Of a DNA stretch of 64,000 bases, positions 50,901-59,382 are shown one piece after another. The position numbers and the translations under genes are program-made. Numbering within the stretch: the first letter of the stretch is position 1; the number at the start of each line of letters is the position of its first letter. The stretch comes from JBBRVW01 sp038246545 (GTDB lineage: Bacteria > Actinomycetota > Actinomycetes > JACCUZ01). The stretch is taken from the NCBI GenBank assembly GCA_038246545.1, contig JBBRVW010000019.1, positions 1 to 64,000 on the forward strand, given 5' to 3'. The notes beneath the pieces are model-generated. The model was not told where the DNA came from. It was given only the letters and a program-made list of their open reading frames with translations, and made no database searches.

Positions 50901-51623
50901 TCAGCCGGCAGCCGGCCGGTCCAGCCGCTCGGCCCGGTAGCCGTAGCCGCGCAGGGTCGTGATCTCGGGGATCCGCACCGGCGACGCTGCCTCGCTGCCG
51001 GCGTCGGCGAGCCGCTTCCGCAGCGCGGCGATGTGCACGTCGAGCGTCTTGGTCGAGCCGAACCAGTTCTCGTCCCACACGTCGGCCATCAACGTCTCGC
51101 GGCTCACCGCGGCGCCGGCACCGGACATCAGCCGCGCCAGCAGGTCGAACTCCTTCGCCCGGAGGTTCAGCTCGGTTCCCGCGACCAGGCAGCGCCGCGC
51201 CGACACGTCCACCACGAGGTCGCCGCTGACCATCGGCTCGCTGCCGGGCCCGTCGTCGACGCCGCGACGACGGAGGTGTGCCCGGATGCGGGCCGTCAGC
51301 TCGGTCAGCCCGAAGGGCTTCGTGAGGTAGTCGTCGGCGCCGGCCTCGAGGCCGACGACCACGTCCATCTCGTCGCGCCGCGCGGTCAGCAGGACGATCA
51401 CCCCGGCCGGGTCGATCACCCGGAGCTCGCGGCACACGTCGACGCCGTCCATGTCGGGGAGCCCGAGGTCGAGCAGGGTCAGCTCGTACGTCGAGGCGCG
51501 CGCCGCAGCGAGCGCGCTGCCGCCGGTGCGCTGCCAGGTCACGTCGTGCCCGTTCGCCCGCAGCGCCGACTCGAGCAGCGCGCCGATCCGGTCGTCGTCC
51601 TCCACCACGAGCAGTCGCGCCAT
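50901..51623 (-). CDS. OmpR-family response regulator
   Basis: 240 residues. Receiver: acidic pair EDD at 8-10, phosphorylation Asp in LLDLGLPD at about 52, Thr in LLTARRD and Lys in LTKPF. The winged helix follows (LRAKEFDLLARLM, TKTLDVHIAALRKRL, LRGYGYR). ATG 51623 has TAGAGT six bases upstream, leaderless type. It is divergent from the sensor kinase gene, 70 bases away, and is the natural partner. Confidence 0.93.
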   Translation of the reverse strand: MARLLVVEDDDRIGALLESALRANGHDVTWQRTGGSALAAARASTYELTLLDLGLPDMDGVDVCRELRVIDPAGVIVLLTARRDEMDVVVGLEAGADDYLTKPFGLTELTARIRAHLRRRGVDDGPGSEPMVSGDLVVDVSARRCLVAGTELNLRAKEFDLLARLMSGAGAAVSRETLMADVWDENWFGSTKTLDVHIAALRKRLADAGSEAASPVRIPEITTLRGYGYRAERLDRPAAG

Positions 51624-51693
51624 GGCTGGACTCTAAAGAGGTTGTTGTCGTCGACGCCGCGGCGGTCGCCTCCCTCATGCCTAGATTGACCAC
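51624..51693. promoter_or_regulatory. Divergent leaderless promoters of the two-component system
   Basis: In 70 bases, both genes have a -10 six bases before the start codon: TAGAGT for the response regulator (minus strand) and TAGATT at 51682-51687 for the kinase. The region CTCTAAAGAG between them is a short inverted repeat that may be a regulator site. Confidence 0.65.
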
Positions 51694-52983
51694 GTGCGCA
51701 GACGAATCCTCGGCGTGGCCGTGCTCGCCGTGGTCCTCGCGGTGCTGCTGTTCGGTGTGCCGCTGGCGATCGCCGCTGCCCGGCTGTTCACCGACGACGA
51801 GCGCAGCGAGCTCGAGCGGGTCGCGCTCCGGGCCGCGGCGGCCGTCCCGTCGGACGTGGCGAGTCGCCACGAGCCGGTCGCGCTGCCGGACGGCGGTGGG
51901 TCCGTGCGCGTCGGGGTCTACGGCCTCACCGGCGACCGGCTGACCGGTCGGGGTCCAGGTGTGGGGGGACGGGCGGTCCGCACTGCTCTGCGGGGGCGGG
52001 TCGTCGACACCGAGACCGCCACCGAGCTCGTGGTCGTGGTTCCCGTCCGGTCGGCGGACGGCGTGGTCGGGGTGGTCCGGTCCTCGTCCTCGCGCGCCGA
52101 GCTGCGCGACCGGGTGCGCCTGACGTGGGCGGCGATGGCGGGTCTCGCCGTGCTCGCCGGTGTGTGCGCGACCTTCTTCGCCGCCGTCCAGTCCCGGCGC
52201 CTGATCCGGCCGCTGCAGCGGCTCGAGTCGGTCGCCGAGGACCTCGGTGCCGGCGACTTCTCCTCGCGGGCGGAGACGTCCGGCGTCGGTGAGATCGACC
52301 GGACCGGACAGGCCCTGAACCGCACCGCCCAGCGGCTGGATGACCTGCTGGCCCGTGAGCGGGCGTTCTCGGCCCGTGCGTCGCACCAGCTGCGGACGCC
52401 GCTCACCAGGCTGCGGCTGGTCCTGGAGGCCGCGCTGGAGACCGACGGCGACCTGCGTCAGGCTGCGCGGGAGGCGATCGGCTCCGCCGACCAGCTGTCC
52501 CGCACTGTCGACGACGTCCTTGCGCTCTCCCGGGGCGCCACGGACGACGGGACCCTGCTCGACCTCACTGCCCTGCTGGCCGAGCTGCGCGGCCGGTGGG
52601 ACGGGCCGCTGGCCGCCGACGGACGGCAGCTGACGCTCGTCGAGCATCCGCACCCGTCGACCATCGCGTCGGAGCCGGCAGTCCGGCAGATCCTGGACGT
52701 GCTGCTGGACAACGCCTGCCGGCACGGCCTGGGCGAGGTCACGGTCACGGCCCGCGACGGCGGAGGTGCGCTGGCGATCGACGTCGCAGACCAAGGGACC
52801 GTCGATGGGCGGTCCTTGCTGCCTTCGCCGGACGGCGAGCCCACGACCGGCGTCGGTGGCCGCCGGCTGGGGCTGCCGATGGCGTCGTCACTCGCCCAGG
52901 GCATCGGCGGCCGGCTCCTGCACGCCCGGACCGAGGAGCACACCCGGCTGACGCTGTTGCTGGCCGGTCGCGACGACGATTGA
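51694..52983 (+). CDS. Sensor histidine kinase
   Basis: 429 residues. Membrane segment 1 at about 5-30, extracytoplasmic domain about 31-140, segment 2 at about 145-167, HAMP (RRLIRPLQRLESVAEDLGAG), H box SHQLRTPLTRLR at about 230, N box LLDNACRHG, and a G box LGLPMASSLAQGIGG. The G1 DxGxG motif is altered (DVADQGTVDG). GTG 51694 is leaderless. With the divergent regulator it forms a two-component pair beside the glycolipid operon. Confidence 0.92.
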   Translation: MRRRILGVAVLAVVLAVLLFGVPLAIAAARLFTDDERSELERVALRAAAAVPSDVASRHEPVALPDGGGSVRVGVYGLTGDRLTGRGPGVGGRAVRTALRGRVVDTETATELVVVVPVRSADGVVGVVRSSSSRAELRDRVRLTWAAMAGLAVLAGVCATFFAAVQSRRLIRPLQRLESVAEDLGAGDFSSRAETSGVGEIDRTGQALNRTAQRLDDLLARERAFSARASHQLRTPLTRLRLVLEAALETDGDLRQAAREAIGSADQLSRTVDDVLALSRGATDDGTLLDLTALLAELRGRWDGPLAADGRQLTLVEHPHPSTIASEPAVRQILDVLLDNACRHGLGEVTVTARDGGGALAIDVADQGTVDGRSLLPSPDGEPTTGVGGRRLGLPMASSLAQGIGGRLLHARTEEHTRLTLLLAGRDDD

Positions 52984-53097
52984 CATCCGCCGGCCCGGCG
53001 GCGGGTCTTGCCGTCCCCTAACCCTGGACGACCTGGCCGCTTGCCCGCGTCTCCCTAGCGTCGGAAGCCACACCTTCCCGACCCGAGACGAGTCGCC

Positions 53098-54135
53098 GTG
53101 CCCGCTCGCCCACGACCCTCGGGTCGCGGCCGGCGGGCTGCCCTGCGCGTGGTCGTCGCGGCGGCCGGCTCCGCCGCCGCCGTCGCGTTCCTGGTCCCGC
53201 GGGTGTCCGGCGCGCCCTGGGGGGCAATCGGCGCCGCCCTCGGGACGGCCACCGCCGTGCAGCTGCTTGCGCTGGTCGCCCTGTGGGCCGCCGGTCTGGT
53301 CGTGCACTGCCGTGTCCTCACGGCGGCGCTTCCCGGGCTCACGGTCCGGCGGGCCCTCACGCTGAACCTGACCGGGAGCGCGGTCGCCAACGTCGTCCCG
53401 ATGGGCGGCGGCCTCGGCATCGGCGTGAACTACCTGATGGCCCGCCGGTGGGGGTTCACGCCCGTCCAGTTCTCGCTGTTCACCGGGCTGGTGAACGCCT
53501 GGCACGTGGCGATGAAGGCGCTGCTGCCCGCCGCCGCGGTGGCGCTGCTCGTCGCCGACGACGTCCTGCTCCAGCGCAGGCTCCTGGTCGGGGCCGCGGT
53601 GACCGGCGTGCTGCTGCTGAGCTCCGTGGCGCTGGCCGCGGCAGCGCTGCTCACGTCCTGGGGCGCCCGGCTGACCGGCCGGGCCGTCGACCGGCTGCTG
53701 CGGCTCGTGCGCCGCCCGACGCCCGCGACGGTGGCCGCCCGCCTGGAGGCATTGCGGGCCGGGTCCCTCGGCCTGCTCACGTCGGCGTGGCGTCCCATGA
53801 CCTGGGGGCTGCTCGCCTACTCCGCGCTGCAGATCGGGCTGCTGTGGGCCTGCCTCGCGGTGGTCGGGGCGCCGGTGGCGGTCGCGGTGGTCGTCGCGGT
53901 GTTCGCGGTCGAGCGCGCGATGACCGCGCTGCCCTTCACGCCCGGCGGTTCCGGGGTCGCCGAGGTGGCCGCGACCGCGGCACTCGTCGCGCTGGGGACC
54001 GCTCCTGCCTCGGCAGCCGCGGGGATCCTGCTGTACCGGGCTTTCGTCTTCGGCCTGGAGATCCCGGTCGGGGGCACCTGGCTGGTCGGCTGGTGGCTCG
54101 CTCAGCGGGATGCGGTGCGGGTTGCGGTGCCGTGA
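53098..54135 (+). CDS. Lysylphosphatidylglycerol synthase transmembrane-like (UPF0104) flippase-type protein
   Basis: 345 residues with about eight membrane segments. LNLTGSAVANVVPMGGGLGIGVNY and ALPFTPGGSGVAEVAATAAL are signatures of the LPG_synthase_TM family, whose members flip or transfer lipids. No catalytic lysyl-transfer domain is attached. It heads a four-gene operon: GT4, PIG-L and PAP2 follow with start-stop overlaps. It probably moves the lipid product of those enzymes. Start GTG 53098 has a weak GAGACGAG site. Confidence 0.83.
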   Translation: MPARPRPSGRGRRAALRVVVAAAGSAAAVAFLVPRVSGAPWGAIGAALGTATAVQLLALVALWAAGLVVHCRVLTAALPGLTVRRALTLNLTGSAVANVVPMGGGLGIGVNYLMARRWGFTPVQFSLFTGLVNAWHVAMKALLPAAAVALLVADDVLLQRRLLVGAAVTGVLLLSSVALAAAALLTSWGARLTGRAVDRLLRLVRRPTPATVAARLEALRAGSLGLLTSAWRPMTWGLLAYSALQIGLLWACLAVVGAPVAVAVVVAVFAVERAMTALPFTPGGSGVAEVAATAALVALGTAPASAAAGILLYRAFVFGLEIPVGGTWLVGWWLAQRDAVRVAVP

Positions 54136-55241
54136 TGCGCATCGCCCACGTCACCGACGCCTACCTTCCGAGGCTCGGCGGCATCGAGACCCACGTCGAC
54201 GGTCTGGCACGGCACCAGGTGGCCGCCGGCCACGAGGTGCACGTCCTCACGACCACGCCCGGTCCCCGCGGTCGTCCGGAGTCACCGTTGGTGGTGCACC
54301 GCGGGTCACGCCGGGCGCTGCGCGCGGTGCTGGCCGGCGGCGACTTCGACCTGGTGCACGTGCACGTCTCGGTGTTCTCGCCGCTGGGGATGACGCTGTC
54401 CTCAGCGGCGTGCGTCGCCGGGACGCCGGTCGCCGTGACCGTGCACTCGATGTGGCCGGATGTCCCGGCCCTGGTACGCCCGGCCGGCGCCGGGCTGCGA
54501 CTCGCCCACCGGCCGCTCGCCTGGTCCGCGGTCAGCCGGAGCGCGGCCGGGCCGCTGCGCCGCGCGCTCGGCGACGGGGTCCGCATCGACGTGGTGCCGA
54601 ACGCCGTGGACGTGTCGTGGTGGCGTGCCGGCACCGCGGCCCTCGGTGGCCGTGACGGCGCCGTCGTCGTGACCAGCCTGATGCGGATGGCTGCCCGGAA
54701 GCGGCCGGTCCCGCTGCTCCGCAGCCTCCGTGACCTACGGAGGCAGGTGCCCGCCGAGGTGCCGCTGCGCGCGGTGATCGCCGGCGACGGCCCACAGCTC
54801 GCGCACGTCCGTCGGCTCGTGGCGCGCTGGGGGATGGCCGGCTGGGTCGAGCTCCCGGGCCGGGTGACCCGGGAGCAGGCGCGGGTTCTGCTGCACGCGT
54901 CCGACGTCTACGTGGCGCCCGCCGACCTCGAGTCGTTCGGCATCGCCGCGCTCGAGGCGAGGGCCGTCGGGCTTCCCGTGGTCGCGAAGCGGGCTGGCGG
55001 CGTGGGGGAGTTCGTCGTGCACGGCGCCGAAGGACTCCTCACAGGCAGCGACGACTCGATGACCCGGGCGCTGGTCAGGCTCGTCGAGCAGCCAGGCCTG
55101 CGGCGGCAGATCGCGGCCCACAACCGTGCCGTGCCGCCGGCCACCACCTGGCTGCGCGCCCTCGAGGACAACGACGCGCTCTACCGGCAGGCGGCGCGTG
55201 CCGCCGGCCGCCGGACCGTGGCCGCGGGGGTGTCGACGTGA
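54135..55241 (+). CDS. GT4 family glycosyltransferase
   Basis: 368 residues, GT-B fold. RIAHVTDAYLPRLGGIETHV at the N terminus has the glycine-rich acceptor loop; the C-terminal domain has VTSLMRMAARKRP, and EX7E-type acidic residues in APADLESFGIAALEARAVG. This is the family of MshA and PIG-A, which transfer GlcNAc to inositol phosphate or phosphatidylinositol. ATG 54135 overlaps the upstream stop; GTG 54132 is possible. The next gene, a PIG-L deacetylase, overlaps its stop, which supports a GlcNAc product. Confidence 0.87.
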   Translation: MRIAHVTDAYLPRLGGIETHVDGLARHQVAAGHEVHVLTTTPGPRGRPESPLVVHRGSRRALRAVLAGGDFDLVHVHVSVFSPLGMTLSSAACVAGTPVAVTVHSMWPDVPALVRPAGAGLRLAHRPLAWSAVSRSAAGPLRRALGDGVRIDVVPNAVDVSWWRAGTAALGGRDGAVVVTSLMRMAARKRPVPLLRSLRDLRRQVPAEVPLRAVIAGDGPQLAHVRRLVARWGMAGWVELPGRVTREQARVLLHASDVYVAPADLESFGIAALEARAVGLPVVAKRAGGVGEFVVHGAEGLLTGSDDSMTRALVRLVEQPGLRRQIAAHNRAVPPATTWLRALEDNDALYRQAARAAGRRTVAAGVST

Positions 55242-56056
55242 ACCGTCGGCGCACCCTGGTCTCGTTCCACGCCCACCCGGACGACGAGGTCCTGCTCACC
55301 GGCGGCACTCTCGCGAAGGCCGCTGCCGCCGGCCACCGGGCGGTCGTCGTCACCGCCACCTCCGGCGGTGCCGGCCTGGCCGACCACCGCAGCGTCCGCA
55401 ACGGGCTGGGCGCGGTGCGGACGCAGGAGCTGCGCAGCTCTGTCTCGCTGCTGGGCTGCCAGCGGGTGGAGCTGCTGGGCTACGAGGACTCCGGCTCCGA
55501 CGGGACGGCCGGCGGTCCGGCCGCCTTCGTCCGTGCGCCGGTGCAGGAGGCGGCCGAGCGGCTGGCGCAGGTGCTCCGCGAGGAGCGGGCCGACGTGCTC
55601 ACCGTCTACGACCGCAACGGCGGCTACCGGCACCCCGACCACGTCCGCGTGCACGCGGTCGGCCGGCTGGCGGCCCACCTCGCCGGCACCCCGCGGGTCC
55701 TGGCGGCCACGGTGGACCGTGACCTCCTGATTCGCGCGGTCCGGGTGATGCACGCGCTGCGGCTCGGCCACGGCATCGAGGTGCCCGACCTCGAGGAGGC
55801 GTACCTGCCGAGGGGCGAGCTCACCCACAGGGTCGACGTCCGGGAGCACGTCGACGCGAAGCGCGCGGCCATGGCCATGCACGTCTCCCAGACGTCCGAC
55901 GGTTCCACCGATGCGCGGACGCTCGCCCTGCTGCTCCGCCTGCCGCGTCCGCTGGCGCGGCTGGTGCTCGGCCACGAGTGGTTCGCCGAGGAGGGCGCCA
56001 CCGGCAACGGTGTGCTCGAGCCGGACCTCTTCGTCCCCGCGGGCACCTGGTTGTGA
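55238..56056 (+). CDS. PIG-L family deacetylase (MshB-like)
   Basis: 272 residues. AHPDDEVLLTGG carries the zinc-binding HPDD, RNGGYRHPDHV the second histidine pair. Length and the insert around LGYEDSGSDGT fit MshB/Mca-type enzymes more closely than the deacetylase at 12.8 kb. It probably removes acetyl from a GlcNAc conjugate made by the glycosyltransferase encoded immediately upstream. GTG 55238 overlaps that gene's stop. Confidence 0.87.
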   Translation: MNRRRTLVSFHAHPDDEVLLTGGTLAKAAAAGHRAVVVTATSGGAGLADHRSVRNGLGAVRTQELRSSVSLLGCQRVELLGYEDSGSDGTAGGPAAFVRAPVQEAAERLAQVLREERADVLTVYDRNGGYRHPDHVRVHAVGRLAAHLAGTPRVLAATVDRDLLIRAVRVMHALRLGHGIEVPDLEEAYLPRGELTHRVDVREHVDAKRAAMAMHVSQTSDGSTDARTLALLLRLPRPLARLVLGHEWFAEEGATGNGVLEPDLFVPAGTWL

Positions 56057-57018
56057 GCCGGTTGGTCCCCGCGCGGCCCGGTCGGCGGCCGGCGCTGGTC
56101 GGCGAGATCGCCGTCGTCGTCGTCCTCGCCTCGGTCTACGACCGGATCCGCGACATCGCCGCGACCCGCGCCGACCTCGCGTTCGCCGACGCCGGCCGGC
56201 TCCTCAGGATCGAGTCGTGGGCCCACGTCGACGTCGAGCACCGGCTCAACGGCTGGCTCGCGCGACACTGGCACGTGGAATGGCTGGCGTCGGTCTACTA
56301 CCAGCTCATGCACCTGTCGGTGACCCTCGGCGTGCTGCTGTGGCTGTACGTCGCGCGACCCGGCCGCTACCGCTCGGCGCGCACCGCGCTGGTCTACATC
56401 AGCGGCCTGGGGCTGGTGGTCTTCTGGCTCATGCCGGTGGCACCACCGCGGCTGCTGGCCGGGTTCGTCGACTCCGGCGCCGTCACCGGCATCGCGCAGC
56501 ACACGGCGCACGTGTCGCCTGACATCTACGCCGCCATGCCGTCGTTGCACGTCGCATGGGCCGCGTGGGTGCTCCTTCAGGTGTGGCCGGCAACCGGCAA
56601 CCGGCTGCTGCGCGGGCTCGCGGCGTGGCACGGCGCCCTCACCGTTCTCGTGGTGGTGGCGACGGCGAACCACTTCCTGCTCGACGTCGTCGCCGGCGCC
56701 GCGACGGCCGTGCTCGCGACGCGGCTCGCCCGGGCTGCCCTGGTCGAGAGCCCGGGCGGGCGCGCGGTGCGGCACGTGGTCGGCACGGCTCAGGCCGGCC
56801 GGACCGGACGCCGGTGGCCGGTGCGGCTGCCGGCGAGGGCCGCGATGCCGAGCCCGGCCAGCAGCCCGCCACCGATGCCGGCCACCCCCCATGTCGGGAG
56901 CCCGCCGGGGTCGTCAGCCGGTCGCCCCGCGCCCGTTGCCCGGGCGGCGTTCGCCCGTGGCGCGGGTGGCGACGCCGCAGCGAGTGCCTCGGACCTGGCG
57001 TCGGAGGCGGCCAGGTAG
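56053..57018 (+). CDS. PAP2 family phosphatase / inositolphosphotransferase-like membrane protein
   Basis: 321 residues; five or six membrane segments over the first 235. The PAP2_3 motifs MPVAPPRLLAGFVDSG, AAMPSLHVAWAAWVLL and ANHFLLDVVAGAA supply the catalytic histidines of Aur1/Ipt1-like phosphotransferases. It may dephosphorylate a lipid carrier or transfer a phospho-head group. The last 75 residues are low-complexity Ala/Pro/Arg and lie antisense to the next gene, so the native end may be nearer residue 245. GTG 56053 overlaps the PIG-L stop. Confidence 0.82.
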   Translation: MSRLVPARPGRRPALVGEIAVVVVLASVYDRIRDIAATRADLAFADAGRLLRIESWAHVDVEHRLNGWLARHWHVEWLASVYYQLMHLSVTLGVLLWLYVARPGRYRSARTALVYISGLGLVVFWLMPVAPPRLLAGFVDSGAVTGIAQHTAHVSPDIYAAMPSLHVAWAAWVLLQVWPATGNRLLRGLAAWHGALTVLVVVATANHFLLDVVAGAATAVLATRLARAALVESPGGRAVRHVVGTAQAGRTGRRWPVRLPARAAMPSPASSPPPMPATPHVGSPPGSSAGRPAPVARAAFARGAGGDAAASASDLASEAAR

Positions 57019-57296
57019 GCCTCGTACGCCTCGATGCGACCGCGCATGAGGCCGCCGTACTCCTCGCTCGCGTCGCCGGCCCGTCCCGGGTCCGGGTGCG
57101 GCGTGTGGCCGGCCGCCGCGACGGTCGCCGCCGGCGTGGGGAGCGGCTCCGGGGACGCGGCGGCGGGCAGCGCGCCGGTGGTGACGGCGACCGGGCCGGC
57201 GAGGCAGCCGCCGAGCAGCAACCAGCGGGCGACCGCCGGACGGCACGCGCCGGATCGAGTGGACCGGGTGGTGGAGACGGGTCGGGCAGTGGTCAT
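56790..57296 (-). CDS. Secreted, membrane-anchored protein of unknown function
   Basis: 168 residues. N-terminal signal with RPAVARWLLLGGCLAGPVAV and an Ala-rich cleavage region, a mature part containing EEYGGLMRGRIEAYEAYLAA, a Pro-rich stretch, then a C-terminal membrane segment (VAGIGGGLLAGLGIAALAG) and a basic tail. No known family. ATG 57296. The gene overlaps the convergent PAP2 frame by 229 bases. Confidence 0.65.
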   Translation of the reverse strand: MTTARPVSTTRSTRSGACRPAVARWLLLGGCLAGPVAVTTGALPAAASPEPLPTPAATVAAAGHTPHPDPGRAGDASEEYGGLMRGRIEAYEAYLAASDARSEALAAASPPAPRANAARATGAGRPADDPGGLPTWGVAGIGGGLLAGLGIAALAGSRTGHRRPVRPA

Positions 57297-57358
57297 GGTG
57301 GACGCCCCTTCGGGCTCGTTCGGACTGGACCGCCTCACCGTGGGCGCGGTCGCGGTCC

Positions 57359-57416
57359 GCCGCCATCGGACGTCTTCCGGACAGGTGCGGCCGGCCGCCA
57401 TCGGACGTCTTGCGGA
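57359..57416. promoter_or_regulatory. Tandem 23-bp operator-like direct repeat
   Basis: Two copies of GCCGCCATCGGACGTCTTnC plus GGA (57359-57381 and 57394-57416), one mismatch, 35 bases apart start to start. Each contains GACGTC. They lie between the divergent secreted-protein gene and the LuxR gene, just upstream of a TACCGT -10 at about 57441. Binding by the LuxR regulator is the simplest guess. Confidence 0.6.
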
Positions 57417-57466
57417 TGGCGGCCCCCGGCGCAGGCGCCTACCGTCGGATGGATCGAGGAGGTCCT

Positions 57467-58225
57467 ATGACGGTGACAGGGATCAGTGGGTCCGACCTGC
57501 AGCAGATGGTCGACATCGCTCGCGCGTACGGCGACGCGGACGGCGAGGCCCAGGGCGAGGCGCTCCCGTGGGAGCTGCTGCACGACCTGCAGGCCCTGGT
57601 GCCGTGCGACCAGCTGTCGGCCTCCGGGCAGGACACGCCACAGTGGGAGTTCTTCTGCGACCAGGAGCTGCCTGGCCTCGACTGGTCGCCTGCCGAGCAG
57701 GCGGCGTTCGACGCCGCCTACCGGCTGCACTACTGGGACTCGGACTGCTCCTACCCCGATCGCACCGGCGACACCGTCTCCGTGCACCGCACCAGCGACC
57801 TCGTCACCGACGCCGAGCACCGGCAGTCGGGGATGTACGTCGACTTCGAGCGGCCGTCCGGCGTCGAGCACGAGCTGATGGTCTGCCTTGACGCCGGCGG
57901 CCCCCAGCGCACGCTCCGCCTGCTGTTCGCCCGCGGGCCCGGCTCGGACTTCACCGACCGCGACGTCGCGGTCCTCACGCTGCTCCGGCCGCACCTGCAA
58001 GCGGCCTATGTGGTTGCCGAGCGGAAGCGCCGCGGGATGCTGCCGCTGACCCGGCGGCAGCAGGAGATCCTGCGCTACGTGGCGGCCGGCTACAGCAATG
58101 CCCAGATCGCGCGGCGGCTCGGCATCTCCGCGGCCACGGTCGGCACCCACCTGGAGCACGTCTTCCAGCGGCTGCAGGTGAGCAGCCGGGCGGCCGCGGT
58201 GGCGAAGGTCAGCCCGCCGCTCTGA
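57467..58225 (+). CDS. LuxR family transcriptional regulator
   Basis: 252 residues. The C-terminal LuxR helix-turn-helix is clear (LTRRQQEILRYVAAGYSNAQ, then RRLGISAATVGTHLEHVFQR). The N-terminal 180 residues look like a GAF/PAS-like ligand domain (WEFFCDQELPGLDWSPAEQ), as in many actinomycete orphans; no receiver is present. ATG 57467 follows GAGGAGG at ideal spacing. It overlaps the convergent MFS gene by 17 bases. Confidence 0.88.
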   Translation: MTVTGISGSDLQQMVDIARAYGDADGEAQGEALPWELLHDLQALVPCDQLSASGQDTPQWEFFCDQELPGLDWSPAEQAAFDAAYRLHYWDSDCSYPDRTGDTVSVHRTSDLVTDAEHRQSGMYVDFERPSGVEHELMVCLDAGGPQRTLRLLFARGPGSDFTDRDVAVLTLLRPHLQAAYVVAERKRRGMLPLTRRQQEILRYVAAGYSNAQIARRLGISAATVGTHLEHVFQRLQVSSRAAAVAKVSPPL

Positions 58226-59369
58226 GCAACGGCGTGGCGGGGATCGGCGCCGTTCGCAGCCCGATCGCAGCGACGACGAGCAGCGCGGGCACGACGAGCA
58301 TCGCGAGGTGGATGCTCGTCGCGTCCGCGAGCGCGCCGAGCCCGAACGGGCCGGCACCTGACGCGAGGGCCGCGCCGAGACCCACCCGGGCGCTGGCCCG
58401 GTCCGGCTGCCCGCCCGAGACGGCGATGGCACGCGCCAGGCCGAGCGGGAAGTACAGGGCGACACCGAGGCCGCAGGCGAGCAGCCCGACCACGGCGGCC
58501 ACCGGGTCGGTGCTGAGCCAGAAGAGCGCGAACCCGGCCGCGTTGACGACCAGTGCGCCGTACAGCAAACGGTCGACGGGGAACCGCAGCGCGAGCCGGC
58601 CACCGACCAGCCGTCCGAGGAACATGCCCGCGACGAGCGCGGTCACCGCTGCCGAGGCGCTCGCTGCGGACAGGTGCGTGCGCTGGTGCAGCATGTCGGC
58701 GGCCCACAGGGCCAGGCAGAACTCGACACCGATGCCTGCCGTCACCACGGCCCACGCGACCCAGTAGCGCGAGGAGAGCCGGGTGCCGGCACTGTCGCCG
58801 CGTCGTGGGCCGCGGTCCGCGAGCGGCGGCACCGAGCGTGACAGGACGGCCAGGACAGCGACGACCGGGAGCAGCACGAGCAGGGCCGGTCGCCAGGAGC
58901 CGAGCGCGAACGCCGCACCGACCGCGAGCGGCGACATGGCTCCGACGCCCGCGGCCACCGCGTTCGCCTCGGTGATGGCCGCCGGACCTCCCGGCCCGTG
59001 CACCGACGCGAGCACCGTCGAGCTGCAGGTGACGACGAACGAGCCGCCGAACGCGCAGAGGTACGCGCCGCCGAGGGTCGCGGGCAGCGCGGTGAGCAGG
59101 CACAGGACCAGGACCCCCGAGCACAGGAGCACCAGCCCTGCCCACAGCACCACGGCCCGGCCGAAGCGGGACACCAGCGGCGCCACGGTCAGAGCACTGA
59201 CCAGCGAGCCGGCCGCGAGCGCGGTCCCGTGCAGCCCGGCCACCGTGCGGGTAAAGCCCTGCTCGTCGCGCAGCAGGGTCAGTGCCGGTCCGAAGCCGTA
59301 GAGGAACCAGCCGTAGACCCCGAGCTGCGCGTAGGTCAGCCGGGTGCGCCCGTCACGCTCCAGCCTCAC
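58209..59369 (-). CDS. MFS transporter
   Basis: 386 residues with twelve segments; RLTYAQLGVYGWFLYGFGPA at the N terminus and APLVSRFGRAVVLW as the segment 2-3 loop. Substrate unknown. GTG 59369 starts 13 bases after the serC stop, so the two are probably co-transcribed. The ribosome-binding site is weak. Confidence 0.85.
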   Translation of the reverse strand: MRLERDGRTRLTYAQLGVYGWFLYGFGPALTLLRDEQGFTRTVAGLHGTALAAGSLVSALTVAPLVSRFGRAVVLWAGLVLLCSGVLVLCLLTALPATLGGAYLCAFGGSFVVTCSSTVLASVHGPGGPAAITEANAVAAGVGAMSPLAVGAAFALGSWRPALLVLLPVVAVLAVLSRSVPPLADRGPRRGDSAGTRLSSRYWVAWAVVTAGIGVEFCLALWAADMLHQRTHLSAASASAAVTALVAGMFLGRLVGGRLALRFPVDRLLYGALVVNAAGFALFWLSTDPVAAVVGLLACGLGVALYFPLGLARAIAVSGGQPDRASARVGLGAALASGAGPFGLGALADATSIHLAMLVVPALLVVAAIGLRTAPIPATPLLRAAG

Positions 59370-59382
59370 CGGCTGTGCTTCG

